36,318 nucleotides of DNA from an uncultured Clostridia bacterium (GTDB lineage Bacteria; Bacillota; Clostridia; TANB77; CAG-508). Under the pieces are notes generated by a model that did not search any database, was not told the DNA's origin, and saw only the letters and a program-made list of their open reading frames with translations. The stretch spans positions 1-36,318 of the forward strand of contig CALXJQ010000007.1 in NCBI GenBank assembly GCA_944388665.1. The letters run 5' to 3'. The position numbers and the translations under genes are program-made. Of this stretch, positions 17,295-25,535 are shown piece after piece. Each line of letters opens with the position of its first letter. Positions within the stretch are counted from its first letter, which is position 1.

Positions 17295-18152
17295 TTACTT
17301 TATATAATTATTTGGATCTTCTTGTAATGAATTTTTTAATATTTCAAAATGAAGATGTGGCTCATCAGCAATCTCAAATGGTGCAGTATTTCCAACTGTT
17401 CCTATAGATTGTCCTTTTTCAACTTTTTCACCTTCTACTACAAATTCAGAACTTAATAAATTAGAATACACTGTTTGATAAGTATCATTATGTTCTATTA
17501 CGATTGTTAATCCATATCTTGGGTCATTTTTTATTGATTTTATTGTGCCAGCTTCAGCAGCTTTAACTACAGTGCCTTTATCAGCTTTTATATCAATACC
17601 TGTATGGGTTGTCCATTCATCAAGTGTGTTAGAATAAAGTAGATTATCTTTTGCATAATCTTTTACTATTTCCCCATCTACTGGCTTTGCAAATTCTAAG
17701 TTCTTTTTTGGTTCTTCTGCCTTTTCCTGTGTTTTACTTTCTTTTGCCGCCGTATTATTTGAAGTCTTATTATCTGAACTTGAATTGCTTGAGCTTACAC
17801 TTGTATTAGTTTTAGATGTATTGGTAGTATTTGTTGTATTTGTCGTATTTGTCGTATTGGCATCACTAATACTATTTGTTGCAGTATTTGTTATAACATT
17901 TGTCACAGCTGTATTAGTCTCTTTTGATTCTTCTACTGTTTTTCCCATTTCAGTACTTGCACTTTCTGTATTTTGCGCTATTTGTTCTAAATTTAAAGTA
18001 CTTTCTTTGTTTGTGGTATTCAAACTTTTTGCATACATAAATAAAGCCACAACAATTAATGCAACCCCTGCTAGTAAAAGCCATAAATATAAGATGTTTT
18101 TATTATTTAATGTTTTAACATTTTTATTTTTTCTTCTATCTCCTCTTTCCAT
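17295..18152 (-). CDS. spoIIQ: SpoIIQ-like M23 (LytM) endopeptidase
   Basis: 285 residues. A cytoplasmic start is followed by one helix (about 20-40), a T/N/S-rich linker (about 75-135, with a TNT tandem stretch near 100-112), and an M23 peptidase domain (about 155-285). All four zinc/catalytic positions are present: H183 and D187 (HTGID), H266 and H268 (HLH). As in clostridial SpoIIQ, and unlike the Bacillus protein, it is therefore probably an active peptidoglycan endopeptidase. SpoIIQ sits in the forespore membrane and pairs with mother-cell SpoIIIAH during engulfment. The assignment rests on the domain plus the neighbouring spoIID and sigF. RBS AAGGAGG lies before ATG 18152. Confidence 0.82.
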   Translation of the reverse strand: MERGDRRKNKNVKTLNNKNILYLWLLLAGVALIVVALFMYAKSLNTTNKESTLNLEQIAQNTESASTEMGKTVEESKETNTAVTNVITNTATNSISDANTTNTTNTTNTTNTSKTNTSVSSSNSSSDNKTSNNTAAKESKTQEKAEEPKKNLEFAKPVDGEIVKDYAKDNLLYSNTLDEWTTHTGIDIKADKGTVVKAAEAGTIKSIKNDPRYGLTIVIEHNDTYQTVYSNLLSSEFVVEGEKVEKGQSIGTVGNTAPFEIADEPHLHFEILKNSLQEDPNNYIK

Positions 18153-18182
18153 AATTTCCTCCTTAAAAAATTTTATTTACTA

Positions 18183-18212
18183 AAAGTATTTCCTTTTTTT
18201 AGAGGATTATAC
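18183..18212 (-). promoter_or_regulatory. Sigma-F/G-type promoter of spoIIQ
   Basis: Minus strand GTATA (18212-18208), 14-bp spacer, GGAAATACTTT (18193-18183), which fits the forespore consensus GTATA ... GGNNANANTNT. It leaves a ~25-base leader before the spoIIQ start. spoIIQ is a known sigma-F target in Bacillus. The spacer is one base shorter than usual. Confidence 0.55.
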
Positions 18213-18216
18213 ATAT

Positions 18217-19248
18217 TTATATAGAATTTACATCTTTTATTTCTACGTTTGCGTAAAAATGATTTATTATATCTTTATAATTTTTTCCTTCTTTAGCTAA
18301 AGTATTAGCCCCTGTTTGACTCATGCCAACTCCATGGCCATATCCTTTTACAGAAAATTTTATCTTTCCATCTTCTTTTATAATTTCAAAATTTGTTGAT
18401 TTTAATCCGAAAATTGTTCTGGCTTCTACACCTGATATTTCATGATTTCCAAATTTTACTGTTTTTACTCTATTGCTATCTGTATATTCCAATATTTTTA
18501 TATCTTCTTGATTACTAAAATCTATTTGAATGTCTGGATATTTTTCCTTTAATTTATTAAGCACTTCATCATTTGTAAGTTCAACCTCTGAGGCATATTG
18601 TGCATAGCCTTCTTCACCAGCAGTTTCTACTACTTGTAGATATGGGTAACCCGTTCCACCCCAGACATTTACTGGTATTTCTGTTGTTCCACCACTATTG
18701 CTATGAAAGAATGCATTTATAGGTTTGTTGTCATAAGTAATTATTTCCCCTTTAGTTGAATTTACTGCATTTTGTATTTTATTCCAATTGCTCTCTCTTT
18801 TGCTTTCTTCCCACCTTGCGAATCTATCTTCTTTTGATATCCAGGCTTGGCAGCAACTCGAATCATCACAAATGTCGGCATTGTCATGTTTTTTGTTTTC
18901 TATTTTATAAATTGTATAAGTTCTTGCTACTACTGCTTGTGCTTTTAGTGCTTCTTCCTCATAGTCAGCTGGCATTTCAGCAGATACTACATTACATAAA
19001 TAATCATCTATATTAACTTCTTCAACTTCATCTGTTTTTTTATGTAACAACTTAATTGTCCCATATTTATTATAAGTATAATTTGCGTTTTCATTCTGAT
19101 TTTTAGCCTGTTCCTCATTATTTTGCTCTTTATTTTCGGCTTCAGCAGTATTTACAGAACTTGCTTCTGCATTCTTCTTTGTTAATAGCGCAGGAAGCAA
19201 AAAAATAATAAAAATGAATATGAAAAAATATATTATAATCTTTTTCAT
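18217..19248 (-). CDS. spoIID: Stage II sporulation protein D (lytic transglycosylase)
   Basis: 343 residues. An N-terminal membrane anchor (about 4-22), an acidic/Asn-rich linker, then the SpoIID domain. The catalytic glutamate E91 is in VVSAEMP, followed by ALKAQAVVARTYT. The cysteine/histidine segment H121...C127...C132-C133 corresponds to the zinc loop of SpoIID. The C-terminal GYGHGVGMSQ-GA motif is intact. It cleaves glycan strands and with SpoIIM and SpoIIP drives engulfment from the mother cell. The start at 19248 has AGGGGTGA upstream and is 27 bases after the sigF stop, so it may be cotranscribed with spoIIA as well as having its own promoter. Confidence 0.93.
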   Translation of the reverse strand: MKKIIIYFFIFIFIIFLLPALLTKKNAEASSVNTAEAENKEQNNEEQAKNQNENANYTYNKYGTIKLLHKKTDEVEEVNIDDYLCNVVSAEMPADYEEEALKAQAVVARTYTIYKIENKKHDNADICDDSSCCQAWISKEDRFARWEESKRESNWNKIQNAVNSTKGEIITYDNKPINAFFHSNSGGTTEIPVNVWGGTGYPYLQVVETAGEEGYAQYASEVELTNDEVLNKLKEKYPDIQIDFSNQEDIKILEYTDSNRVKTVKFGNHEISGVEARTIFGLKSTNFEIIKEDGKIKFSVKGYGHGVGMSQTGANTLAKEGKNYKDIINHFYANVEIKDVNSI

Positions 19249-19275
19249 ATTCTTTCACCCCTATCTATAAAATTT

Positions 19276-19944
19276 TTAAGAAATATTAGCTTCTAGTTTG
19301 TTTCTCATTTTTTCTAAAACTTTTCTTTCGATTCGTGAAACCTGCACTTGTGTTATTCCAAGTATGTTTGCCACTTGCATTTGCGTTTTTTCTCTATAAA
19401 ACCTTAATAATATCACTTCTTTTTCTCTATTTTTTAAAGACCCTAAAAGTTGCTTAACTGCTAATTTATTTGTAATCATCTCTTCTTGATTTTTCTCATT
19501 TTTAAGTGTCTCTATTATATTTATGCAGTTACCATCTTTATTATTTGTATAAGTTGCATTTTCAATAGAAGTCACCTGACTTCCGGACTCCATCGCTAAT
19601 GCTACATCTTCCTTAGAAATCTTTAACTCTTTTGCAATTTGATCTATGCCAATTTCTTTCCCTTTTTTATAGAAATATTCTTTCTGCAACTCTTTAATTT
19701 TTACACTCAACTCTTTTATACTCCTGCTTACTTTTACTAATCCATCATCTCTTATAAATTTTTTTATTTCTCCAATCATGTATGGCACTGTGTATGTTGA
19801 AAGCTTTACTTCATAATTCATGTCAAACTTTTTTATTGATTTAATAAACCCAATGCATGCTATTTGATATAAGTCTTCTAAATCATATCCTCTATTATTA
19901 AATCTTTTTACTATGCTCCAAATTAGTCCGATTATTTTCTTCAA
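19276..19944 (-). CDS. sigF: RNA polymerase forespore sigma factor SigF (N-terminus out of frame)
   Basis: The open frame encodes 222 residues from a weak TTG start: region 2 (LIWSIVKRFNNRGYDLEDLYQIACIGFIKSIKKFD, given here in description: starts at residue 7), region 3, and region 4 ending QVSRIERKVLEKM. This covers SigF from the 'LIWSIVKRF' helix onward and matches sporulation sigma-F in order and context (spoIIAA-spoIIAB upstream). The first ~35 residues expected of SigF are encoded just upstream (to ATG 20015) but in two other frames; see the separate entry. As written, the protein would lack region 1.2, so it is either non-functional, strain-specific, or affected by sequence errors. Confidence 0.85.
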   Translation of the reverse strand: MKKIIGLIWSIVKRFNNRGYDLEDLYQIACIGFIKSIKKFDMNYEVKLSTYTVPYMIGEIKKFIRDDGLVKVSRSIKELSVKIKELQKEYFYKKGKEIGIDQIAKELKISKEDVALAMESGSQVTSIENATYTNNKDGNCINIIETLKNEKNQEEMITNKLAVKQLLGSLKNREKEVILLRFYREKTQMQVANILGITQVQVSRIERKVLEKMRNKLEANIS

Positions 19945-20015
19945 TCAATTTTTCCATTTCTGCTTTGTCTCCGCTCTTGGGCTTTTTTTATTGATTCTTT
20001 CTGCTTTTCATCCAT
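19930..20015 (-). pseudogene. sigF: Displaced N-terminal codons of sigF (two frame breaks)
   Basis: From ATG 20015 one frame reads MDEKQKESIKKAQ. A second frame then reads SGDKAEMEKLIEENNR. The third (main) frame then begins LIWSIVKRF. Joined, these match the start of SigF proteins, where a 'xELIxxAQxGDxxAxxxLIExNxxLVWSIVxRF' pattern is expected. Two indels are needed: one near an A7 run/GCCCAAGAGC (about 19975-19989), the other at AATCGGACTAAT (about 19928-19935). AGGAATGAGGG lies before ATG 20015. Confidence 0.75.
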
Positions 20016-20035
20016 CTAGCCCTCATTCCTTTCGA

Positions 20036-20512
20036 CTATTCTTTAGCTACTAGTAAAAAATCCTTTTCATCTTCTTCCGGCTTTGGCTGTATTTTTTTAG
20101 ACATTGTTACTTTCGTTCCTAGTCCTACAATAGATTCCACATCCATAGAATCCATAAAACTTTCCATTATTGTGAACCCCATTCCAGACCTTTCCAGATT
20201 TGGTTTAGTTGTAAAAAGTGGCTCTTTGGCTAAATTTATATTTTCTATGCCTTTTCCATTATCAGAAATTTCTATTATTATTTCGTCCTCCTTTAACCTT
20301 GCTATAACTTTTATAATCCCTTGCTTAGACTCATAAGCATGAATAATGCAATTTGTAACCGCTTCTGAAACCGCTGTTTTAATATCTGCAAGCTCTTCAA
20401 CAGTTGGATCTAACTGTGCAGCAAATGCAGCCACTGCTGCCCTCGCAAAAGCTTCATTATTAGCTTTACTTACAAACTCCAATTTCATTTCATTTTCAAA
20501 AAATTCTTTCAT
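20036..20512 (-). CDS. spoIIAB: Anti-sigma F factor SpoIIAB
   Basis: 158 residues. A GHKL-fold ATPase/serine kinase that holds SigF inactive and phosphorylates SpoIIAA. It shows the N-box region [12 protein letters not shown], the G1 box ISDNGKGI, and the G2-like [12 protein letters not shown], followed by the conserved VTMSKKI strand. The C-terminus (about 15 residues after KKIQPK) is slightly longer than usual. Its start overlaps the spoIIAA stop by 4 bases (ATGA type), so translation is coupled. sigF follows after about 20 bases. Confidence 0.95.
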   Translation of the reverse strand: MKEFFENEMKLEFVSKANNEAFARAAVAAFAAQLDPTVEELADIKTAVSEAVTNCIIHAYESKQGIIKVIARLKEDEIIIEISDNGKGIENINLAKEPLFTTKPNLERSGMGFTIMESFMDSMDVESIVGLGTKVTMSKKIQPKPEEDEKDFLLVAKE

Positions 20513-20832
20513 AGATTCACTACCTCCTTGGATACAGTAATTAATCTTAGGACACCACTCATTTCAAAAATTTTCTCCACACTTTTACTTAAATTTGTTA
20601 CCTCTATCTTGGCTCCTATTACACGGGCTAATTTATATCTTCCTATAATAAACCCTATTCCTGCACTATCCATGAAAGTAACACTATCAAAATCAAATAC
20701 AATTCTTTTAGGCATACATCTTTCAATTTCATAATCAACCTTCCCCCTTATCTTTTGAACACTACAATCATCAATTTCTTCATTAATTTTAAACACCAGA
20801 AGCTTGTCCTTCTCATAAAATTTCGATTCCAT
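20509..20832 (-). CDS. spoIIAA: Anti-sigma F factor antagonist SpoIIAA
   Basis: 107 residues, a STAS-domain protein. When dephosphorylated it binds SpoIIAB and frees SigF in the forespore. The phosphorylated serine is S56 in [14 protein letters not shown], within the conserved [14 protein letters not shown] segment. RBS AAAGGAGAAG lies before ATG 20832. It is the first gene of the spoIIA operon. Confidence 0.95.
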   Translation of the reverse strand: MESKFYEKDKLLVFKINEEIDDCSVQKIRGKVDYEIERCMPKRIVFDFDSVTFMDSAGIGFIIGRYKLARVIGAKIEVTNLSKSVEKIFEMSGVLRLITVSKEVVNL

Positions 20833-20853
20833 ATTCTTCTCCTTTCAGTGAAT

Positions 20854-20882
20854 ATTATAGCCTCTTTCCCAGCATTTTCCAA
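20854..20882 (-). promoter_or_regulatory. Putative spoIIA promoter
   Basis: Minus strand TTGGAA (20882-20877), 17-bp spacer, TATAAT (20859-20854), ending ~22 bases before the spoIIAA start. This looks like a sigma-A promoter with a weak -35, as expected for an activator-dependent (Spo0A) site. In Bacillus spoIIA is read by sigma-H, and I do not see a good sigma-H -10 (GAAT) here. Confidence 0.5.
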
Positions 20883-20900
20883 GAGTAAAAAATAAGAAGT

Positions 20901-20930
20901 TTTGTCGATTTATTAGAACTTTTCGACAAG
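20901..20930 (-). promoter_or_regulatory. Two inverted Spo0A-box-like sites upstream of spoIIA
   Basis: TTGTCGAA on the minus strand (20929-20922) and TTTGTCGAT on the plus strand (20901-20909) match the 0A-box core TGTCGAA exactly or with one change. They lie facing each other ~20-50 bases upstream of the promoter hexamers, where Spo0A~P binds in spoIIA-type promoters. This is pattern recognition, not proof. Confidence 0.55.
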
Positions 20931-20935
20931 ATAAC

Positions 20936-20964
20936 AAAAGGACTTAGGTCATCCCTAAATCCTT
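20936..20964 (-). terminator. Ancestral valS terminator, now after the valS relic
   Basis: AAGGACTTAGG (20938-20948) pairs with CCTAAATCCTT (20954-20964) in an 11-bp stem with one wobble around a 5-base loop, followed on the minus strand by TTTTG. The corresponding hairpin after the intact valS (30891-30911) lacks the outer pairs and the T run. Confidence 0.7.
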
Positions 20965-21475
20965 TAAATTTTATCAAGCATATCTTGATATTTTTTCAAT
21001 TTTTCTCTTTCTTCTTCCACCTTTGCCTTAGGCCAATCACTTACCATTAGTTCTTTGCTATCGTAATTCACTAATTTATCGTAAATCTCAGATGTAACAA
21101 ATGGCATGAAATGCAACACCTAAATCGTAATTTTCAATATTTACTGTAATTTCCCTGATTAATGTATTTAATTTGTTCATTATCCACTTGTCTTCTATTG
21201 TTAAAGCATCATCTTTATATGTATTCTTTTCTTCGACATAGTTTTCTTTTCTGAATTGTATTATTTTCTCTTCTTCTGGCCTATTCATTATTATAAATTT
21301 GGCTGCATTCCAAATTTTGTTTGCAAAATTAGATGCTTGCTCTAGTTTTTCTGGCATATATCTTATGTCATTTCCCATTGTTGTACCTGATAATAATGAA
21401 AATCTTAATGCATCTGCTCCATATTTATCAATTATTTCGATCGGGTCAATTCCATTTTCCAATGTTTTTGACATT
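20941..21475 (-). pseudogene. valS 3' relic with two internal deletions
   Basis: 535 bases that match the end of intact valS (30891-31994), with roughly a dozen substitutions by eye. Relative to the intact gene it lacks 414 bases between two copies of CTTAGG (relic position about 21027-21032) and 155 bases at about 21110. The 414-base loss is in frame and the 155-base loss is not. It begins at the KMSK signature codons (MSKTLENGIDP) and ends past the stop into the terminator. It cannot make a synthetase. Several differences are synonymous (for example in DPIEI), suggesting divergence while still a working gene. Confidence 0.92.
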
Positions 21476-21494
21476 ATTAATATTCATTATAACA

Positions 21495-22332
21495 TTATAA
21501 ATCTTTATAATATATATCTCTTGTATAAACTTTGTTTTTTATATCTGTTAATTCATTTTCCCACCTATTAGCTAAAATAATATCAGCTTTCTCACAAAAA
21601 TCTTTAAAGTTATTTATTACATCGCATTCATCAAATTTATTTACTTTTAACATTGGTTCATATATTATTATATCGACATTTTCTTTCTTTAAAATTTTAA
21701 TAATATCTTGAATTGCGCTCTCTCTAAAATTATCAGAATGTTTTTTCATTATTAATCTATATATGCCAATAACTCTTGGATTTCTTTTCATTACCATTTT
21801 TGCAATATGATTTTTTCTAGTTACATTTGAATTAATAATTGATGTTATCAAATTATTAGGTATTCCTACATAACTTGAAACTAATTGCTTTGTATCTTTA
21901 GGTAAGCAATATCCCCCATATCCAAATGACGGATTATTATAATGGTTGCCTATCCTGTCATCTAGTCCAATACCTTCAATTATATCTTTAGAATTTAGTC
22001 CTTTCTCGCAAAAATTCTGGTGAAAAGATAATCTTTTCTATCTTATATTTTGATTTATTAAAAATATGTTTTTTTTCATCATAATTCGTAGGTGTACATA
22101 TTATAATATATTTAGCATCTTTTACTTCTTCATAATTTGTCGTTGCCTTTAATTTTAAGTCTTTATCTTTAAAAAATTTTTTTATATATTCATCATCTAT
22201 TGGGCTTATTCTTTTATTTATCATTTCAACTTTTTCTGGTATAATATCTAAAGCTATAACATCATATTTTTGACTTAATAAAGTAGCTAAAGATAATCCT
22301 ACATATCCGCATCCAACTATTGCAATTTTCAT
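21495..22332 (-). pseudogene. Decayed UDP-glucose 6-dehydrogenase
   Basis: The N-terminal part (22332 to about 21988) has the Rossmann motif IAIVGCGYVGLSLATLL, then TPTNYDEKK and FSPEFLRE. The region 21860-21995, in another frame, encodes GLDDRIGNHYNNPSFGYGGYCLPKDTKQL with the catalytic cysteine (shown here as key residues GGYCLPKD). The last part (21851-21495) is the C-terminal domain (KNPRVIGIYRLIMKKHSDNFRESAI pattern). A working enzyme is about 390 residues; here two segments are missing, between 'KKHIF' and 'IIFSPEF' and between 'FLRE' and 'KDIIEGIG', and the frame is broken. It would have made UDP-glucuronate for surface polysaccharide. It lies next to the valS relic. Confidence 0.85.
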
Positions 22333-22380
22333 TTTCTACCTCTTTTAATAACTATATTTAAATTTTTTATTTTTATAGAT

Positions 22381-23167
22381 TTATCTTTCTTCTAATATCT
22401 CTTTTTTAATTTCTTTTTCTTTTATACTCTTTATAACATACCCCATTATTTTTTTTAAATTTTCAATTTTCATTCTATGATTTTCTCTTGGAACTTTTAT
22501 TAATTTTGCAACCTTATTATTTAGATTTGTGAATTTTTCTGTATCACCTATTAAAGCAGTATCATCATCCGTTCCATGAAAAATTAACATTTTTTGTTTT
22601 AGTTCTTTGTTTCTTTTTAATATATCATTTTTTGTTAAATCTTCATAGAACTTATATAATACTTTCATTTTTTCATTTCTCCCCATTCTTGCTATTCCGT
22701 TTCCTGCGATATTCACTAAAATTTTCTTTTAGTAAGGTGTGTTTTAATACATCTTTCATATTTACTGCTGGTGATTTTAATATTACATATTTATAAAATA
22801 CATTTCCATCTAAAAAACTATTTATAGCTATATAACCTCCAAAACTCGTAGCCATAAGCGATATATCTTTTTGAGGAAAATTATCATTAATATAAGTTCT
22901 AACAACATTAATATCTGATACGCAATTTTTAACAGTAAATTCTTCTATTTCTGCTTTACTTTCTCCATGAATTGGAAAATCAAAAGCTACAACTCCTATA
23001 CCTCCATCTAAAAACATTTGTGCAATCAATTTTGAAATTGGACTATCTTTATCTCCACCAAAACCATGACACATTATAATTATATCTTTTGAATTTATTG
23101 GAATATTAATAACAGTTGGTATATTATATCCCGTAATCTTATTTTTAATATTAATTTTTGTATTCAT
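22381..23167 (-). pseudogene. Alpha/beta hydrolase, copy 1, frameshifted
   Basis: The first frame (23167-22673) encodes the N-terminal two thirds: IIIMCHGFGGDKDS (oxyanion region), DFPIHGES, and the nucleophile elbow MATSFGGY. The second frame (to 22381) encodes the remainder with the acid residue region FHGTDDDTALI and the histidine region PRENHRM. The switch is near 22705-22715, around the SEYR / GIARMGRNEK junction, and needs one indel. The family is a peptidase S9/BAAT-like or serine aminopeptidase hydrolase; substrate unknown. A paralog is at 29206-29962, with the same break class. It starts 7 bases after the transglutaminase-like gene. Confidence 0.8.
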
Positions 23168-23174
23168 ATAAGTT

Positions 23175-24494
23175 TTATCTTTCCCCCATATCTTTTTTCT
23201 CTGCTTTTATTAAAATTCGTTCTTTTTTATGAATGATTTTTCTTCCTTCGTCTTGGAACAATATTGTGGCTTTTATATTGTGACTATAATCTTCTACTAC
23301 TAAATTACAACCTTCAATTTTATATAAAAATCTTTCTCCATTTACTTTAGTTAGTATTTTCCCATCTCTTATAACTATGTTGTTTTTTATTATTTCTTCA
23401 AACTTTTTTCCACTTCTTATCAATCTTTTTTCAAAAATACTAAATAATCTTAAAAATTCATTATTATGAACAATGTTTCTATCCGCTCCATTTTTCTTTA
23501 GATAATCTAATAAAATAACATTAAACTTCGGTCTAACAAATATTTTATTTTCATTAACTATTTCATTCCATTCATTATTACTAAATTCTTTAAATAAAAC
23601 ATTTAGTCCTATTATAAAACATTTATCTCCTATTTTAATTACTACACCTCTATCTCTTTTGTTTTTCTTATCAAGTATCAAATCCAATTCTTTATTAATT
23701 ATATCTTTTTCATCTACAAAAAAATTCAATACTTGGATTCTACTTTGTTCTTCTTTAGAAAATATCTTACTTATTACAGTATTAATGTACATAACTAAAT
23801 CTACTATACCATTTATTCTGTTCCTATTATTCAAATGTTCACATATATATTTCAATTTATTTTCTATTATTTTATCTCTTTCACTTTCTAAGCTAATTGT
23901 TTGCCTCATATTGCTGTCAAAATAACTTTTTATTTCTTCTAAAATGTTATTAAGATACTTATTTCCATTTTTATATCCAATTCTATCGTCTATTTCTTCT
24001 AATTCTTCATCAGCAAAAAAACTAATTTCTTTATACATTCCTTTATAAATTTTATTATAATAGTCCTTACTCGCAAAATTGTTTGTTTTTAAGCCTACCT
24101 GCATTTCAACTAAATCTGATAAAGGATCTACAATATATCTTTTTCCTGTTTTAGTTACTATCATTAAATCAATATGTCTGAATTCATCAGAAAATGGCGA
24201 TATTAATTCTGAATCAATATTATAATTTTCTTTAAGAACATTTTTAATAATCTCACAATAAGTTTTACAAACAATTGAAAAATCTTTAATGTCAGTAATA
24301 TCTACTTTTTTATTATATATATCTTTTCTATCTATTAAATTTTCTTTATTTAAGAAAAAAGTATAATCTCTATAAAATAAATTAGATAAATTCTTTAATG
24401 TACTTCTAACAATTGCTATTTCGTATCTATCTTTAGATAATTTTTCTATTTCTTTTAATTGGATTATTTGTTTGATATATTTATATAGATTCAT
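23175..24494 (-). CDS. Uncharacterised protein with transglutaminase-like Cys-His-Asp pattern
   Basis: 439 residues, no signal peptide, mostly helical and charged. Residues 70-125 show the order expected of a transglutaminase/papain-like core: C76 at the start of a helix (DFSIVCKTYCEIIKNVL), then H107 in FRHIDLMIV, then D123 in GKRYIVDP. This corresponds to the 'C ... HAWNEV ... WYxVDP' triad. The remaining ~300 residues resemble nothing I recognise. The start at 24494 has GAGAGGAAT upstream. Because the triad looks intact, it may be an active cysteine protease, amidase or protein-modifying enzyme. The neighbour 7 bases downstream is an alpha/beta hydrolase. Fold assignment is by eye and uncertain. 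Confidence 0.5.
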   Translation of the reverse strand: MNLYKYIKQIIQLKEIEKLSKDRYEIAIVRSTLKNLSNLFYRDYTFFLNKENLIDRKDIYNKKVDITDIKDFSIVCKTYCEIIKNVLKENYNIDSELISPFSDEFRHIDLMIVTKTGKRYIVDPLSDLVEMQVGLKTNNFASKDYYNKIYKGMYKEISFFADEELEEIDDRIGYKNGNKYLNNILEEIKSYFDSNMRQTISLESERDKIIENKLKYICEHLNNRNRINGIVDLVMYINTVISKIFSKEEQSRIQVLNFFVDEKDIINKELDLILDKKNKRDRGVVIKIGDKCFIIGLNVLFKEFSNNEWNEIVNENKIFVRPKFNVILLDYLKKNGADRNIVHNNEFLRLFSIFEKRLIRSGKKFEEIIKNNIVIRDGKILTKVNGERFLYKIEGCNLVVEDYSHNIKATILFQDEGRKIIHKKERILIKAEKKDMGER

Positions 24495-24528
24495 TCGATA
24501 TTCCTCTCATTATTACTTTATATAAAGG

Positions 24529-24571
24529 CAAATGATACCTGAAATATATTAATATTAACAGGTATCATTTG
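24529..24571 (-). terminator. 13-bp perfect inverted repeat after the glycosyltransferase gene
   Basis: CAAATGATACCTG (24529-24541) and CAGGTATCATTTG (24559-24571) pair perfectly around a 17-base A/T loop, starting 5 bases past the stop codon. On the minus strand only CCTTTATA follows, so the T tract is weak. Terminator is the likely role. Confidence 0.55.
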
Positions 24572-24575
24572 TACA

Positions 24576-25454
24576 TTATTGATTAAATGCTTTTTCAAAT
24601 TCAGCATTTAATTCAATTTTTAAGGGATCACTTAATATGTTATATTTTTTCAGTAATCTTTGCCTCCATTCTTCATGGAAAAAGTTAAAATCAATATTTT
24701 TCTCTTTTTCTATCATTTTCATCTTTGAAGTTAAATACATATACGCACCTATAAAGTTTAAAGCCCTATCTTTTTCTCTTTGATATCCAACTGAATGGGT
24801 TATACTATGTCCATTATCACAGGTATAATTATATCCAATATACTCTATCATAACTACTCTTTGACAATTAGCTATAATCACTGGTACAATAGCATAATCA
24901 CTACTAGATTTAAAGTTAGGCTCATCTTGAATGATTAGTGCTTTTTCCCTTTTCATGGCATATAACCAAAAAATTTCGTATCTCTTATCTGGATTATTCC
25001 ATCTTCTGATTGCTTCTATTCCAGAATACAAAACATTACAATCAGAATTATAATCATTATATAACTCATGATCAAATCCTGGTTTATCGTTAATCATTTT
25101 ACACCTAAATCGTATCATATCAATATTAGGAAATTTTTTCAATGTCCCCTCAATATTAGAAAGTAACTCGCAATTTATAGTGTCATCCGAATCAATAAAA
25201 ATAACATAATCTCCTTTAGTTAGGGATACTCCTATTTTTCTTGCTTTCGTAACACCTCCATTTTTCACATGATACACTTGTATTCTTGAATCTTTTTTAG
25301 CATATTTATCTAGTATTATTGGGCTTGAATCCGTTGAACCATCGTCAATAATAATAACCTCAAATTCTGAATATGTTTGTTTCAATACACTTTCTAAGCA
25401 TTTCCGCAAATATTTTTCCGAATTGAAAACAGGAATTATGATACTGAACAACAT
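24576..25454 (-). CDS. Glycosyltransferase family 2
   Basis: 292 residues from ATG 25454. The GT-A nucleotide-sugar domain is clear: FSIIIPVFNSEKYL at the start, VIIIDDGSTDSS (metal/nucleotide Asp), GVTKARKIGV and the DSDD motif in YVIFIDSDDT. The C-terminal half is less conserved (acceptor side), with no transmembrane helix. Such enzymes add sugars to surface polysaccharide or teichoic-type polymers. An upstream in-frame codon at 25493 exists but the strong TAAGGAGGATATT just before 25454 decides the start. It has its own promoter (25499-25527). The neighbouring decayed UDP-glucose dehydrogenase fits a surface-glycan theme. Confidence 0.9.
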   Translation of the reverse strand: MLFSIIIPVFNSEKYLRKCLESVLKQTYSEFEVIIIDDGSTDSSPIILDKYAKKDSRIQVYHVKNGGVTKARKIGVSLTKGDYVIFIDSDDTINCELLSNIEGTLKKFPNIDMIRFRCKMINDKPGFDHELYNDYNSDCNVLYSGIEAIRRWNNPDKRYEIFWLYAMKREKALIIQDEPNFKSSSDYAIVPVIIANCQRVVMIEYIGYNYTCDNGHSITHSVGYQREKDRALNFIGAYMYLTSKMKMIEKEKNIDFNFFHEEWRQRLLKKYNILSDPLKIELNAEFEKAFNQ

Positions 25455-25498
25455 AATAATATCCTCCTTATTAAAATAGTATTTACCTAACAATATTA

Positions 25499-25527
25499 AT
25501 TATAGCATCTTGTTACAGCTTAGTCAA
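25499..25527 (-). promoter_or_regulatory. Promoter of the glycosyltransferase gene
   Basis: Minus strand TTGACT (25527-25522), 17-bp spacer, TATAAT (25504-25499), with ~38 bases of leader. Just upstream lies ATTGACATAATT (25541-25530), and the -10 is embedded in ATGCTATAATTA. Both 12-mers recur at the promoter near 29.2 kb. Confidence 0.65.
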
Positions 25528-25535
25528 CAATTATG

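Noticed and set aside
17815-17870. Short tandem repeat of a TGTATTTGT type
   Set aside because: It encodes the TNT linker of SpoIIQ and is a normal low-complexity spacer, not a separate element.
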